From contig OY762448.1 in the NCBI GenBank assembly GCA_963665705.1, positions 3,224,001 through 3,288,000 of the forward strand: a DNA stretch of 64,000 nucleotides, read 5' to 3'. Below the pieces are notes generated by a model. The model was not told the origin of the DNA. It did not search any database and saw only the letters and a program-made list of their open reading frames with translations. A program made the translations under genes and the position numbers. Each line of letters opens with the position of its first letter. Within the stretch, counting starts at the first letter, position 1. Positions 53,334-62,856 of the stretch are shown here, in pieces. Origin of the DNA: Saccharicrinis sp963665705 (lineage in GTDB: Bacteria > Bacteroidota > Bacteroidia > Bacteroidales > Marinilabiliaceae).

Positions 53334-54917
53334 TTAATCAACATCCCAGAATATCTGAGTATCACGAGTATCTTCACTCTGAACATCTGCATAATTTTCA
53401 GCATTGTAAGATTTTTCATCTTCAGGATATAATAATCTTGTAGGAGGAGTTTCGTAACCACTCTTAGTATCATCCTCGAAGTTTAAAGCAGGATAACCTG
53501 TTCTTCTATATTCAGACCAAGCTTCAATTGATTGTAAAAATCCTAAGTGTAACCACTTTTGATCATAAATCATTTCTAATTGCTCAGTAGTTGATTTAGA
53601 AGCAAAATCAAGAGTTGAAACGAAATCTGTTACAACTGTTGATCCAGGATAAGTTTCTGTAGTTAAACCTGAAGTATTTAGATTATTTAAATAATAATAA
53701 AACTCAACAGATTGCTTAACACCAGCTTCGAATGCAGCTTGAGCATCACCTAATCCCCATCTTTCATAAGCTTCAGCTTTTAAGAAGTTAACTTCTGATG
53801 CAGTAATAACAATACCCGGCAATGCAGAGTTACTAATAAATGTAGCTGAATCCAGAATAGAATAATACATGTAATTTGCATCTGTTTCTGACTCATCCCA
53901 AGTTACAGGCATAGCTGCAAACTCTTCGTTCTGAACAAATACTCCGTCTACTGTTTCACCATATTTATCAAACATAACAGGAATACGTGGATCATCATAA
54001 GGCTTCATCACTGTGTTTAACAAGTAATCAGGCGCATAATGTCCATTTACTTCAGTAAGTGCAGACTGTAAAGTATTAACATAATCTGTTAATGGCTCCA
54101 ACAAAATATCAATATCTGAAACAGAATATTCACCATTCATATCACCATCTACCAAAGGAAAAGCACTACTGTTATTTAACATTGTAGTTACTGCAGCTTT
54201 AGCAGTTGATTCATCATAATTAGAAATACGCATTAACAAACGTAATCTTAATGAGTTAGCATATTTCTGCCAACGCTCAACATCTCCGCTGATTAAAATA
54301 TCATATTTAGAGAATGTAGCATCTGTAGAAGCGCTTGCAAAATATGTTGCAGCCTCATCTAATTCTGAAATAAATTGAGTATAAAGAGATACCTGATCAT
54401 CATATTTAGCATTTTCAATAGTACTTGAAGTAATCAAGCTACCTACTTCGCTATAAGGAATATCTCCCCATAAGTCAACCATTTTAGAAGCACAGTCAAT
54501 AACAAATACTTTTGCAGCATACATAAATACATCCGCGCTTGCTTTTTCGTCATCAGAAAGTGCATCATAAGCAGTTTCCATAGCACGATAAACACCTAAT
54601 GGACCACTACCATTACTGTTTAAGTAAAAACTATTCCAGTACTGTTGAGTGTAACTTGTACTTGCCTGGTATTTTCCAATAGAATTTGTATAGAAATTTG
54701 TTTGAGAAAATACACCTGAATTGATCAACAACATAGTTCTTACGTTCCAATAACTTGGACGTACACGATCATGATTTAACATCCCTGAAAAAAAGGCAGG
54801 AATACTTGAATCTGTGGCCTTCTCCGGATTGGTATATTTACTAACCAAATCATCTTTACATGAAGTGAACACCGTAAAGAAAACCAGAATATATAAAATA
54901 TAATTTTTTACTTTCAT
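53334..54917 (-). CDS. SusD/RagB family glycan-binding lipoprotein
   Basis: A 527-residue surface lipoprotein that binds oligosaccharides and feeds the TonB-dependent porin. Lipobox FTSC, followed by KDD, the acidic surface-export tag. It has the TPR-like helical family marks: MVDLWGDIPYSEVG in the first third and the NFLKAEAYERWGLGDAQAAFEAGV helix pair near the C-terminus. The shape is the SusD-like_2 type. It is 18 bp downstream of susC in an operon. Together they should import N-glycan oligosaccharides. Confidence 0.93.
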   Translation of the reverse strand: MKVKNYILYILVFFTVFTSCKDDLVSKYTNPEKATDSSIPAFFSGMLNHDRVRPSYWNVRTMLLINSGVFSQTNFYTNSIGKYQASTSYTQQYWNSFYLNSNGSGPLGVYRAMETAYDALSDDEKASADVFMYAAKVFVIDCASKMVDLWGDIPYSEVGSLITSSTIENAKYDDQVSLYTQFISELDEAATYFASASTDATFSKYDILISGDVERWQKYANSLRLRLLMRISNYDESTAKAAVTTMLNNSSAFPLVDGDMNGEYSVSDIDILLEPLTDYVNTLQSALTEVNGHYAPDYLLNTVMKPYDDPRIPVMFDKYGETVDGVFVQNEEFAAMPVTWDESETDANYMYYSILDSATFISNSALPGIVITASEVNFLKAEAYERWGLGDAQAAFEAGVKQSVEFYYYLNNLNTSGLTTETYPGSTVVTDFVSTLDFASKSTTEQLEMIYDQKWLHLGFLQSIEAWSEYRRTGYPALNFEDDTKSGYETPPTRLLYPEDEKSYNAENYADVQSEDTRDTQIFWDVD

Positions 54918-54935
54918 AATATTAATTGATTAAGG

Positions 54936-57900
54936 TTAGAAACTTGCATTTACGCTAAAACCAAAACTACGAGAAGCGGCTGTTGAACCTACATCAACTC
55001 CGGTTGCCCACCATTTGTTACCAAGAGGAGCTTCTGGATCAAGATTTTCCAGAGTACGATATAGGTAAAATAAGTTTCTACCATAAAGTGAAAAACGTAC
55101 ATTAGACAAACCTACTTTGTCTGAAATAGCGGCTGGTAATCTGTAAGCTAAAGTAACCTCACGCATTTTAATATAACTATTATCTAAGATAGCTCCATCT
55201 TTGTTTCCTGGAACAGAACCCCAATCATAGTTATTCATGTAGTAATAACCAGCACTGATAATTTGAGTATTATCTAAACCAGTATTCTCGTTTTTACCTT
55301 CTAACAATACACCATCATCATAAGATGCACCGTTAAAATCATAAGTTAAACCACCATGTTCAGAATCACGATACTTCATTGAATTAGCTAATAAACCAGC
55401 TCCTGTCATATATTTCATACTAGGAGAAATCATTTTTCCACCAATTCTGTAATCAATATTAAAGTCTAATGAAATGTTTTTGTACTTAACTGTGTTTGAG
55501 AAACCTCCAACAAAGTCAGGCATAATATTTCCTGCTTTAACATATTTTGAATCATCAACTACATAAAGACCATCATCACTTATTAAGTAATTTCCGTCTT
55601 CATCTTTAGCTTTATCGTATACGTAGATGTTACCTAATTTTTCACCTTCAGCAGCAACTAATTTAATTGCAGATTGCTCAGCTGTATAAAATACAAGCTC
55701 TTTTGAAGTTGTGTTAAGGTTCTTAACTTTACTTGTGTTAGTTGACCAGTTAAATCTTACATCCCATTTCCAGTCATTATTTACAATAGGAGTAATATTT
55801 AATGAAAGTTCTAAACCATTACTACCAATTTCACCAACATTAACAAGCTGACTAGAAGCACCTGTTGATACAGTTGTAGCTAAATCTAAGATCTGGTCTT
55901 TAACTGTATTTTCATAGTAACTTACATCAACACCTAATCTGTTATTGATAAATTGAGTTTCGAAACCAATTTCGAATTCATGCTTCATCTCTGCTTTAAG
56001 GTTATTATTACCCCAGCTTGAATCTAATGTAAGTTGAGGAACAGAACCATTTACAGTTTGTAATGAAGTTTGAGTATAAACAACGTTTGATTCGTATGCA
56101 GGAGGTGCATTACCTACAACACCATAAGAAGCGCGAAATTTACCATAATTCCAGAATTGAGGTAAGTTGAATACATCACTAAATACTAAACTACCATTTA
56201 CAGATGGATAGAAATAAGAGTTATTTTTTTCAGGTAAAGTAGAAGCGTATTCCTGACGAGCAGTACCTTCTAAGAATAAGTAATTCTTATAGTTTAAGCT
56301 AAGAATACCTACATAAGCATATTTTAATAACTCTTTTCTAGTATATGATGTACTTAATGTACCATATGAGTTATTTAAACTAAACCAGTTTTCAGTAACA
56401 AGACCTGATGTAGTTGCAGATGATTCATCTTTATAGCTTTCTTCTCTCGACTGAAAACCAGCAGTAGCAGAAAGATCAAGATCAGAATTCACTTTCTTAT
56501 TGTATGAAAGTAATAAGTCTGTATAAAGAACATTATAAATTCCTGTTGTAACTGAGTAACCACCTGTACTAGATGAAGAACTGTTTGCTGATGTTGGAAC
56601 CTGGTTGTATTGTTTATTTTCAGTATTTACTCCAGTAAAGTCATTACCAATACGACCTCTGAAATGTAATCCGTCAATAATATCCCAGTTTAATGTACCA
56701 CTAGAAATCAAACGATTTTCTTTTTCCACGTACTTATTACGCATCTGTTGCCAGAAGAAATCCAATAAGTTAGTTGCACGTATAGAATATATAAATTCAT
56801 CAGGAGAATAACTCGTACCACCATAAGAATCGTACTTATAACCATTAGAAGTCTGGAATTTTTGCTTCATTAAGGACATATCTTCTGCTCTACTGAAGAA
56901 TCCACCGAAAGAACCTAATACCTGACCTAACTGATAAGGACGGTTAGTAGTTTTAGTATTGATAAAGTTTGCATTAACATCAACACTTACTTTATCGCTT
57001 AATTTAAAAGAACTATTTAATCCTAAAGTATTTTTTCCCTGCTCACTACCTTCCTGAGTACCTTTGTAATCTAATCTTGAATAAGTAAAACGATAGTTTA
57101 CATTTTCATTTGCATTAGAAATAGCAAGGTTTGCATTTGAAGTTGTTCCTGTTCTGTAAATTTCATCGTAGTTATCTGGATTTGCAGAATATTTTCCTGT
57201 CGAACCATCCCACCATGAAACATCTCTACCATCAAACTTAGGACCAAAACCAGCATAAGCCCACCAATAAGGACGTAAACCACCTTCTGCAGAACTATCA
57301 ATATACCAACCATCAGCATTAAATGCAGAAGAAGTTGAAGTATACTCTCTGTAGTAACCAGGACCATAAGAGTTTTGGAATTTAGGAGTATAAGCTACTT
57401 TATCAACACTGTAATTATAACCAAAATCAACACCTAAACCTTTTTTCCTTTCAGTTCCTTTTTTTGTTGTAATTACAATAACACCACTGGCAGCATCAGA
57501 ACCATAAAGAGCTGTTGCACTTGCTCCTTTTAAAACGTTCAGACTTTCAATGTCGTTAGGGTTGATATCTAACGCACCATTACCACGAATACGCTGGTCA
57601 TCCCAATAGTTATTGTTGTTAGCACCGCTGGCACCATATTGAGCATCATTACGAATAATAACTCCATCAACAACATATAATGGCTGTTGGTTATAATTTA
57701 AAGAGTTAATACCACGAATCTGAACGTTACTGGCACTTGTTACACCACCAGGAGCTGTTGTAATTTTTACACCGGCAGCTTTACCATATAAAGCAGATGT
57801 AAAACTTGTTGCACCTGATTCTGTTAATTGCTTAGAATCAATTTTACTCATTGAGTAACCTAATGCTCTTGACTGACGTTTGATACCCATAGCAGTTACC

Positions 57901-58301
57901 ACAACTTCACCCATTTCCATAACATCCTCAGTCATCACTAATGAGATAGTTGTTTTACCAGCAACAGGGATTGTTTCTGTAAGGTATCCAACAAATGAAA
58001 ATTGCAACACACTTTCTTCTGATGGTACTACAATAGTAAAGTTACCGTCAAAATCAGAAATTACACCTTGTGTAGTTCCCTGAATTGCAACAGTAACCCC
58101 AATTAAAGGCTCACCGGAAGTATCTTTAATTGTTCCGGTAATTGTTTTACTTACACTTTGATTTCCATCACTATAATTACCCTCATTTTCGGGGGCTGCC
58201 ACAGCTTGTGCCGAAGTAACAACGCACAAACCAATTAAGAGAAAAAGTTTCAAAGAATCTCTGAATCTTCTCCTTTTAATCTCTACAATTTTGTTTTCCA
58301 T
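54936..58301 (-). CDS. SusC/RagA family TonB-linked outer-membrane transporter
   Basis: A TonB-dependent porin of 1121 residues. I start it at the ATG at 58301 (MENKIVEIKRRR); a TTG two codons upstream is unlikely. Signal peptide near residues 18-36, ending AQAVAA. A carboxypeptidase-regulatory-like domain (VSKTITGTIKDTSGEPLIG) comes first, then the plug with the TonB-box-like EVVVTAMGIKRQSRALGYS and VQIRGINSLN. The 22-strand barrel follows, with the C-terminal Phe. It pairs with SusD 18 bp downstream. Likely cargo is N-glycan oligosaccharides, given the PNGase F gene after it. Confidence 0.94.
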   Translation of the reverse strand: MENKIVEIKRRRFRDSLKLFLLIGLCVVTSAQAVAAPENEGNYSDGNQSVSKTITGTIKDTSGEPLIGVTVAIQGTTQGVISDFDGNFTIVVPSEESVLQFSFVGYLTETIPVAGKTTISLVMTEDVMEMGEVVVTAMGIKRQSRALGYSMSKIDSKQLTESGATSFTSALYGKAAGVKITTAPGGVTSASNVQIRGINSLNYNQQPLYVVDGVIIRNDAQYGASGANNNNYWDDQRIRGNGALDINPNDIESLNVLKGASATALYGSDAASGVIVITTKKGTERKKGLGVDFGYNYSVDKVAYTPKFQNSYGPGYYREYTSTSSAFNADGWYIDSSAEGGLRPYWWAYAGFGPKFDGRDVSWWDGSTGKYSANPDNYDEIYRTGTTSNANLAISNANENVNYRFTYSRLDYKGTQEGSEQGKNTLGLNSSFKLSDKVSVDVNANFINTKTTNRPYQLGQVLGSFGGFFSRAEDMSLMKQKFQTSNGYKYDSYGGTSYSPDEFIYSIRATNLLDFFWQQMRNKYVEKENRLISSGTLNWDIIDGLHFRGRIGNDFTGVNTENKQYNQVPTSANSSSSSTGGYSVTTGIYNVLYTDLLLSYNKKVNSDLDLSATAGFQSREESYKDESSATTSGLVTENWFSLNNSYGTLSTSYTRKELLKYAYVGILSLNYKNYLFLEGTARQEYASTLPEKNNSYFYPSVNGSLVFSDVFNLPQFWNYGKFRASYGVVGNAPPAYESNVVYTQTSLQTVNGSVPQLTLDSSWGNNNLKAEMKHEFEIGFETQFINNRLGVDVSYYENTVKDQILDLATTVSTGASSQLVNVGEIGSNGLELSLNITPIVNNDWKWDVRFNWSTNTSKVKNLNTTSKELVFYTAEQSAIKLVAAEGEKLGNIYVYDKAKDEDGNYLISDDGLYVVDDSKYVKAGNIMPDFVGGFSNTVKYKNISLDFNIDYRIGGKMISPSMKYMTGAGLLANSMKYRDSEHGGLTYDFNGASYDDGVLLEGKNENTGLDNTQIISAGYYYMNNYDWGSVPGNKDGAILDNSYIKMREVTLAYRLPAAISDKVGLSNVRFSLYGRNLFYLYRTLENLDPEAPLGNKWWATGVDVGSTAASRSFGFSVNASF

Positions 58302-58399
58302 AAACAAAGTAATTTAAGTTAATAATAATATTTTCCTTACGCGATTAATAAATTTCACTAAGTTTTTTAACTGGTATTCTTCATAATGGCAGTAGGGTA

Positions 58400-58697
58400 T
58401 TAATGAATACGACAATATGTATTTAAATTCGACAATATTTCATCTCCAGCTCCTATTTTATAACCGCTCGACTCATAAACCAACTCTCCTTTATGAGTTA
58501 CTACAAACGCCATAGGATATTCTTCAAAATCTGTTTTTTGTACAGATTCTAAAAACGGATTCAACAGACCTTTTGTGTCTTTTAAGAAAATTGTGTTATC
58601 TGGTAAACCTTTATAATTTTCTAGCTTAAAGCCCGATGTTAATTTTTTAGGTTCAACAATTAATACAACTTTACCTTTCCAGCTTTCATAAGATTCT
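58400..58697 (-). pseudogene. C-terminal remnant of a gene cut by the IS66 insertion
   Basis: Minus-strand open frame of about 98 codons running from the IS66 left end to a TAA at 58400-58402, ending GYKIGAGDEILSNLNTYCRIH. The segment FVVTHKGELVYESSGYKIGAG resembles the thioredoxin-like C-terminus of large transglutaminase-type proteins in Bacteroidota, but I am unsure. No 5' part was found on the other side of the insertion sequence, so it is a truncated relic. Confidence 0.55.
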
Positions 58698-60230
58698 GTA
58701 ACTATTCAGTGTAGATTTCAAAAACTAAATATTTCAGAAAAAATGTTGATAACTTTAGCTGAAAACCACCAGAATTGTGAATAACCTTTGTGCAAATTCT
58801 ATAGCAGCAATCATTTGTATAGCGAACTTTGCATCGCATGACAAAGAAGATAAGCATAGAGGAACGGTTAGACAATTTACTCAACAAAGTAGATAATTTA
58901 GAGAATCGAGTAGTTGAGTTAGAAGCTGAAAACAAACAGTTGAAAGCAGAGAATTGTAAGCTCAAAAAACGCTTATCTAAATACGAGACTCCTAAAAACA
59001 GTAAGAATAGCAGTAAGCCTCCGTCAAGCGATTTTCCCAAACCAGCGAAAACAAGTTCGTTAAGAAAGAAATCAGGAAAGAAACCAGGAGGCCAAAAGGG
59101 GCATATGGGCAACACTTTGAAAACAGTATCTAATCCAGATATTATTACCAACCACCAAGCCAGTTACTGTACTTGTTGTGGCAATGATTTATCAATGATT
59201 GTTGGAGAATATGCAGGAAAACGCCAGGTAATAGACATACCGCCAATACAACCAGTTATTACCGAACATCGAATTTTTCACAAACAATGCAGCTGCGGAA
59301 CTTTAAATGAAGGCAATTACCCTTCAGGAATTAATGCGCCCATAAGTTACGGAGCTGGAGTGCAGGCTTTAATTGGCTACATGAGTGCCCGACAATACAT
59401 GCCGTATGAACGTTTGAAAGAGTTTTTATATACTGTATTAGGGATTGAGATTAGTTCTGGAGGCATTAATCAGCTTATTGGAAAAATAACAGCCAAGGCG
59501 AAACCTTATTACGAGCAAATCCGAAAGAAAATCCTTTCCGGTAAAATCATAGGAGCTGATGAAACAGGCACTAATGTCAATGGTAAACTTCATTGGGCTT
59601 GGGTCTTTCAGAATCCCGATGCTACATTTTTATCAATCCATACCAAGAGAGGTTTTGCTGCAATGGAAGAAATCATGCCCGAAGGTTTTAAGAACAATAC
59701 TTTGGTAACAGATTGCTGGAAATCTTATTTTATGACAGATGCCAACAATCACCAATTATGTACTGCACATTTATTACGAGAACTTGAATACTTCTGCCAA
59801 AAATACCCTAAGAATAATTGGGCATTCCAAATGCGAACTCTAATCAAAAATGCCTTAAGTATCTACAAAGGACAATATACTGAAACGCAACCTTCCGATA
59901 TTACTTACAGATTCCAAGCCCTCTTGAAACAAGAACTTGATGAAGAAGTCAAGGAAGTGCAAACATTTCAAAACCGATTGAAAAAGTACGAGCAGTATCT
60001 GTTTAATTTTCTAATAAATCCAGAGATTCCACCTGACAACAATGCTTCAGAAAGAGCTGTGCGAAATTTTAAAGTAAAACAAAAGGTTAGCGGTTTCTTC
60101 AAGTCTATAGAAGGTGCCGACTGCTATGCTATATTGCGTTCTATTGTTGATAGTGCAATAAAAAACATTCAGAATCCATTGTGCGCTTTGCGTGCTATTG
60201 CTATGTCTTTTCCAATCACTGAATAGTTAC
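58698..60230 (+). mobile_element. IS66-family insertion sequence
   Basis: Perfect 14-bp terminal inverted repeats: GTAACTATTCAGTG at 58698-58711 and CACTGAATAGTTAC at 60217-60230. IS66 ends begin with GTAA. A single transposase gene fills the element, so it is the short, one-gene type. The flanks do not show the expected 8-bp duplication, only a shared TCT, which suggests rearrangement after insertion. Confidence 0.9.
58829..60226 (+). CDS. IS66 family transposase
   Basis: A 465-residue IS66 DDE transposase. The N-terminal leucine-zipper-like coiled coil (about residues 5-50) is followed by the Pro/Lys-rich PPSSDFPKPAKTSS and SGKKPGGQKGHMG. A zinc-binding segment (CTCCGN) follows, then the catalytic core with ADETGTNVNGKLHW (Asp), LVTDCWKSY (Asp), and the C-terminal IPPDNNASERAVR (Glu) signature. 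Length is normal, and the frame is intact. No IS66 OrfA/OrfB accessory genes. Its stop codon lies within the right inverted repeat. Confidence 0.94.
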   Translation: MHRMTKKISIEERLDNLLNKVDNLENRVVELEAENKQLKAENCKLKKRLSKYETPKNSKNSSKPPSSDFPKPAKTSSLRKKSGKKPGGQKGHMGNTLKTVSNPDIITNHQASYCTCCGNDLSMIVGEYAGKRQVIDIPPIQPVITEHRIFHKQCSCGTLNEGNYPSGINAPISYGAGVQALIGYMSARQYMPYERLKEFLYTVLGIEISSGGINQLIGKITAKAKPYYEQIRKKILSGKIIGADETGTNVNGKLHWAWVFQNPDATFLSIHTKRGFAAMEEIMPEGFKNNTLVTDCWKSYFMTDANNHQLCTAHLLRELEYFCQKYPKNNWAFQMRTLIKNALSIYKGQYTETQPSDITYRFQALLKQELDEEVKEVQTFQNRLKKYEQYLFNFLINPEIPPDNNASERAVRNFKVKQKVSGFFKSIEGADCYAILRSIVDSAIKNIQNPLCALRAIAMSFPITE

Positions 60231-60537
60231 TCTAATTCAAATATTTATATCTGACAAAATAAATTATCCATCTGTATTAACTTAGGAATTTCGATAGCAA
60301 CTTATATGCATCCCACACAACGAGGTATTTAACTCATTAGCTACACCTCACCTGCACACATACATCCAGGTTTTAATAATTGACTTCCTTATATTAGTCT
60401 GTAATTGAATATTGATATTTAATGATTGGCCACTTTTTATTATGCACAAACGGTTTTTTATAATCACCTGACCGCATCATTTTTTATTCAATTAGCATTA
60501 TATTTAAATTTACATCATAACACATAAAATAATATCA
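60231..60537. other. Non-coding stretch upstream of the CBM9-type gene
   Basis: About 300 bp, AT-rich. It should contain the promoter for the CBM9-like and GHL10 genes. No 5' half of the gene broken by IS66 was found here. Confidence 0.3.
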
Positions 60538-61626
60538 ATGAGATTATTAATTCAACCTTTATTCTTTATGCTAATTCTATTAGCATCATGTAATACAGCT
60601 TCTAACAAAAAAGATGATGTAGATATTAAACTGGATATCATAAAACCACAGGAGTATGTGGTTTGTAAAACAGAAACTCCTCTTACTATTGATGGTATCG
60701 CTAATGAAGAAGCCTGGAGCCTGGCTCCTTTTACAGACTCATTTATTGATATTGAGGGTGTTAAAACCCCTAAATACGATACCAAAATTAAAATGCTTTG
60801 GGATGAGCAGTTCTTTTATATTTATGCACAATTAAAAGAACCACATATTTGGGGTAATTTATATCAAAGAGATACGGTTATCTTTTATAACAATGATTTT
60901 GAAGCATTCCTTGATCCTTCGATGGATACCTATAATTATGGTGAGATTGAGGTGAATGTATTAAACACCATCTGGGATTTAAAACTTGATAAACCTTATC
61001 GTGTAAGCGGCAATGCAGATAACAACTGGAATCTGGATAGTTTAAAAACTGCGGTTCAAATTTATGGAACTTTAAACAATCCAAATGATACCGATAGTTG
61101 CTGGACTGTAGAAATGGCTGTACCTATGGATCGCATTATGGAATTAAAAAATACCGATGAAAAATTCCCTAAAGACGGTGAGCAATGGAAAGTAAACTTT
61201 TCACGTGTGGAGTGGGATTTTGATTTGGTGGATGGAAAATACGACCGTAAAAAACAAGACGGTAAATACTTGCCTGAGTATAACTGGGTATGGAGCAATC
61301 AGGGTGTAATTGCCATGCACGAACCAGAAAAATGGGGAATTGTACAATTCACTAATAACAACACTCCTGATCATATTGAAATTACAAAGGATAAAGACTT
61401 CATATTTAAACAAACAGCATATGCTTTGTTTCGTAAAACACATTACGGAGATATGAAAGATCTTTTACAAAAGGAAGAAGGATTTACCACTACTTACAAG
61501 GTAAAATCTGATGACATCATTACCACTGCTGAATTTACCAAAACTAAAAATGGTTTTGAATACATAGTTCCAGCTTATTGCGATAATTACGTGATTAACG
61601 AAACAGGATATATAAAAACTAAATAA
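60538..61626 (+). CDS. CBM9-like carbohydrate-binding lipoprotein
   Basis: A 362-residue lipoprotein (lipobox LLASC). The first 220 residues form a CBM9-type (family 9-like) beta-sandwich: LTIDGIANEEAWSLAP at the start, LWDEQFFYIYAQLKEPHIW, and NNDFEAFLDPSMDTYNYGEIEVN. The C-terminal third is unassigned. Such proteins bind sugar ends or carry an unknown enzyme activity. It lies 7 bp ahead of the glycosidase-like gene, so the two form an operon. Confidence 0.85.
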   Translation: MRLLIQPLFFMLILLASCNTASNKKDDVDIKLDIIKPQEYVVCKTETPLTIDGIANEEAWSLAPFTDSFIDIEGVKTPKYDTKIKMLWDEQFFYIYAQLKEPHIWGNLYQRDTVIFYNNDFEAFLDPSMDTYNYGEIEVNVLNTIWDLKLDKPYRVSGNADNNWNLDSLKTAVQIYGTLNNPNDTDSCWTVEMAVPMDRIMELKNTDEKFPKDGEQWKVNFSRVEWDFDLVDGKYDRKKQDGKYLPEYNWVWSNQGVIAMHEPEKWGIVQFTNNNTPDHIEITKDKDFIFKQTAYALFRKTHYGDMKDLLQKEEGFTTTYKVKSDDIITTAEFTKTKNGFEYIVPAYCDNYVINETGYIKTK

Positions 61627-61633
61627 TTACATA

Positions 61634-62719
61634 ATGAAGAATACACTATTACTATTATTATTAGCGTGTTTAATCAGTTGTTGTCCTCAAGGAAAAACAA
61701 CTGATGAAGTGAAGAGTGAAACTAAGAAATTTGTATTTGCTACATGGGCTCATGCTGATCATGGTGGATTTGATGCCGAAGAGTGGAATACAAAAATGGA
61801 TTATTACAAAGAACTTGGTATTACTGAGGTATTAATTAAAGGTGAACCAGAAGTATTGGAGCAAATTATTCCTATTGCTGCTGAAAGAGGAATTAAAATT
61901 CATGCATGGATGTGGACACTTAACCGTCCGGATGATACTATTGCAAACAAACACCCTGAATGGTATGCTGTAAACCGTGCCGGAAAAAATTCATTGGAGT
62001 ACAGAGCTTATGTTGATTACTATCAATGGTTGAGTCCTCACTCTCCTGATGCAAGAGAATATATTAAAAACAACGTTCGTAAATTAACTAAAGTAAAAGG
62101 TTTAGCTTCTATTCATTTAGATTACGTTCGTTACGTAGATGTTATTTTAGGTGCAGATCTTCAGCCACTGTATGGTTTAAATCAGGATCATGAAATGCCT
62201 GAATACGACTACGGATATCACCCATTAGCTCGAGAAGGTTACAAAAAGATTTTTGGTGTGGATCCTTTAGATATGGATCATCCTGAATTAAGTACAGAGT
62301 GGAAACAATACCGATTAAATGCGGTAACTACTTTAGTTAATGAATTGGTTGAAATAGCTCACGAAAGCGGCAATAAAATGACTGCAGCTGTATTCCCATT
62401 CCCTGAAATGGCTCGTCAAATGGTTCGTCAGGCATGGAATGACTGGAACTTAGATGGTGCTTACCCAATGATTTACCAAAGCTTTTACCGTCAAAACATC
62501 AACTGGATTGGTTTTGCTACAGAACAAGGTGTTAAGGATGTTGATTTTCCTATTAACACAGGTTTATATGAGCCAGCTTTTAAAAATGGGGCTGAATTTG
62601 AAAAAGGTATCCGTTTAGCTAAGGAAAAAGGTGCTAGTGGAGTGGCTGTTTTTACAGCTGATGGTTTAAATGAAGAAAAGCAGGAAGTATTAAAAAAGCT
62701 GAGTAAAGAAATTAAATAG
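61634..62719 (+). CDS. GHL10/DUF187-type glycosidase-like lipoprotein
   Basis: A 361-residue protein of the glycosyl-hydrolase-like 10 type, a TIM barrel. Signal with lipobox LISC. The VKGLASIHLDYVRYVD segment (about residue 155) and the earlier GIKIHAWMWTLNRPD segment are family marks. Late in the barrel GLYEPAFKNGAEFEKGI and GASGVAVFTADGL follow. Its substrate is unknown. It is coupled to the CBM9-like gene. Confidence 0.82.
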   Translation: MKNTLLLLLLACLISCCPQGKTTDEVKSETKKFVFATWAHADHGGFDAEEWNTKMDYYKELGITEVLIKGEPEVLEQIIPIAAERGIKIHAWMWTLNRPDDTIANKHPEWYAVNRAGKNSLEYRAYVDYYQWLSPHSPDAREYIKNNVRKLTKVKGLASIHLDYVRYVDVILGADLQPLYGLNQDHEMPEYDYGYHPLAREGYKKIFGVDPLDMDHPELSTEWKQYRLNAVTTLVNELVEIAHESGNKMTAAVFPFPEMARQMVRQAWNDWNLDGAYPMIYQSFYRQNINWIGFATEQGVKDVDFPINTGLYEPAFKNGAEFEKGIRLAKEKGASGVAVFTADGLNEEKQEVLKKLSKEIK

Positions 62720-62856
62720 AACCTTACATTTTCGTTTTACCAAGTACTACTAATAATGTACATTCAGGTATAATAATTTGTCATAAGTATAGGCTGTTTC
62801 TGTAAAGATTCAGTCTTTTTTTTATTGTCTACTTTTGCTAAAGTTTTGCAACCTAT

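Noticed and set aside
62785..62825. Terminator after the GHL10 gene
   Set aside because: There is a T-run but no convincing stem ahead of it.
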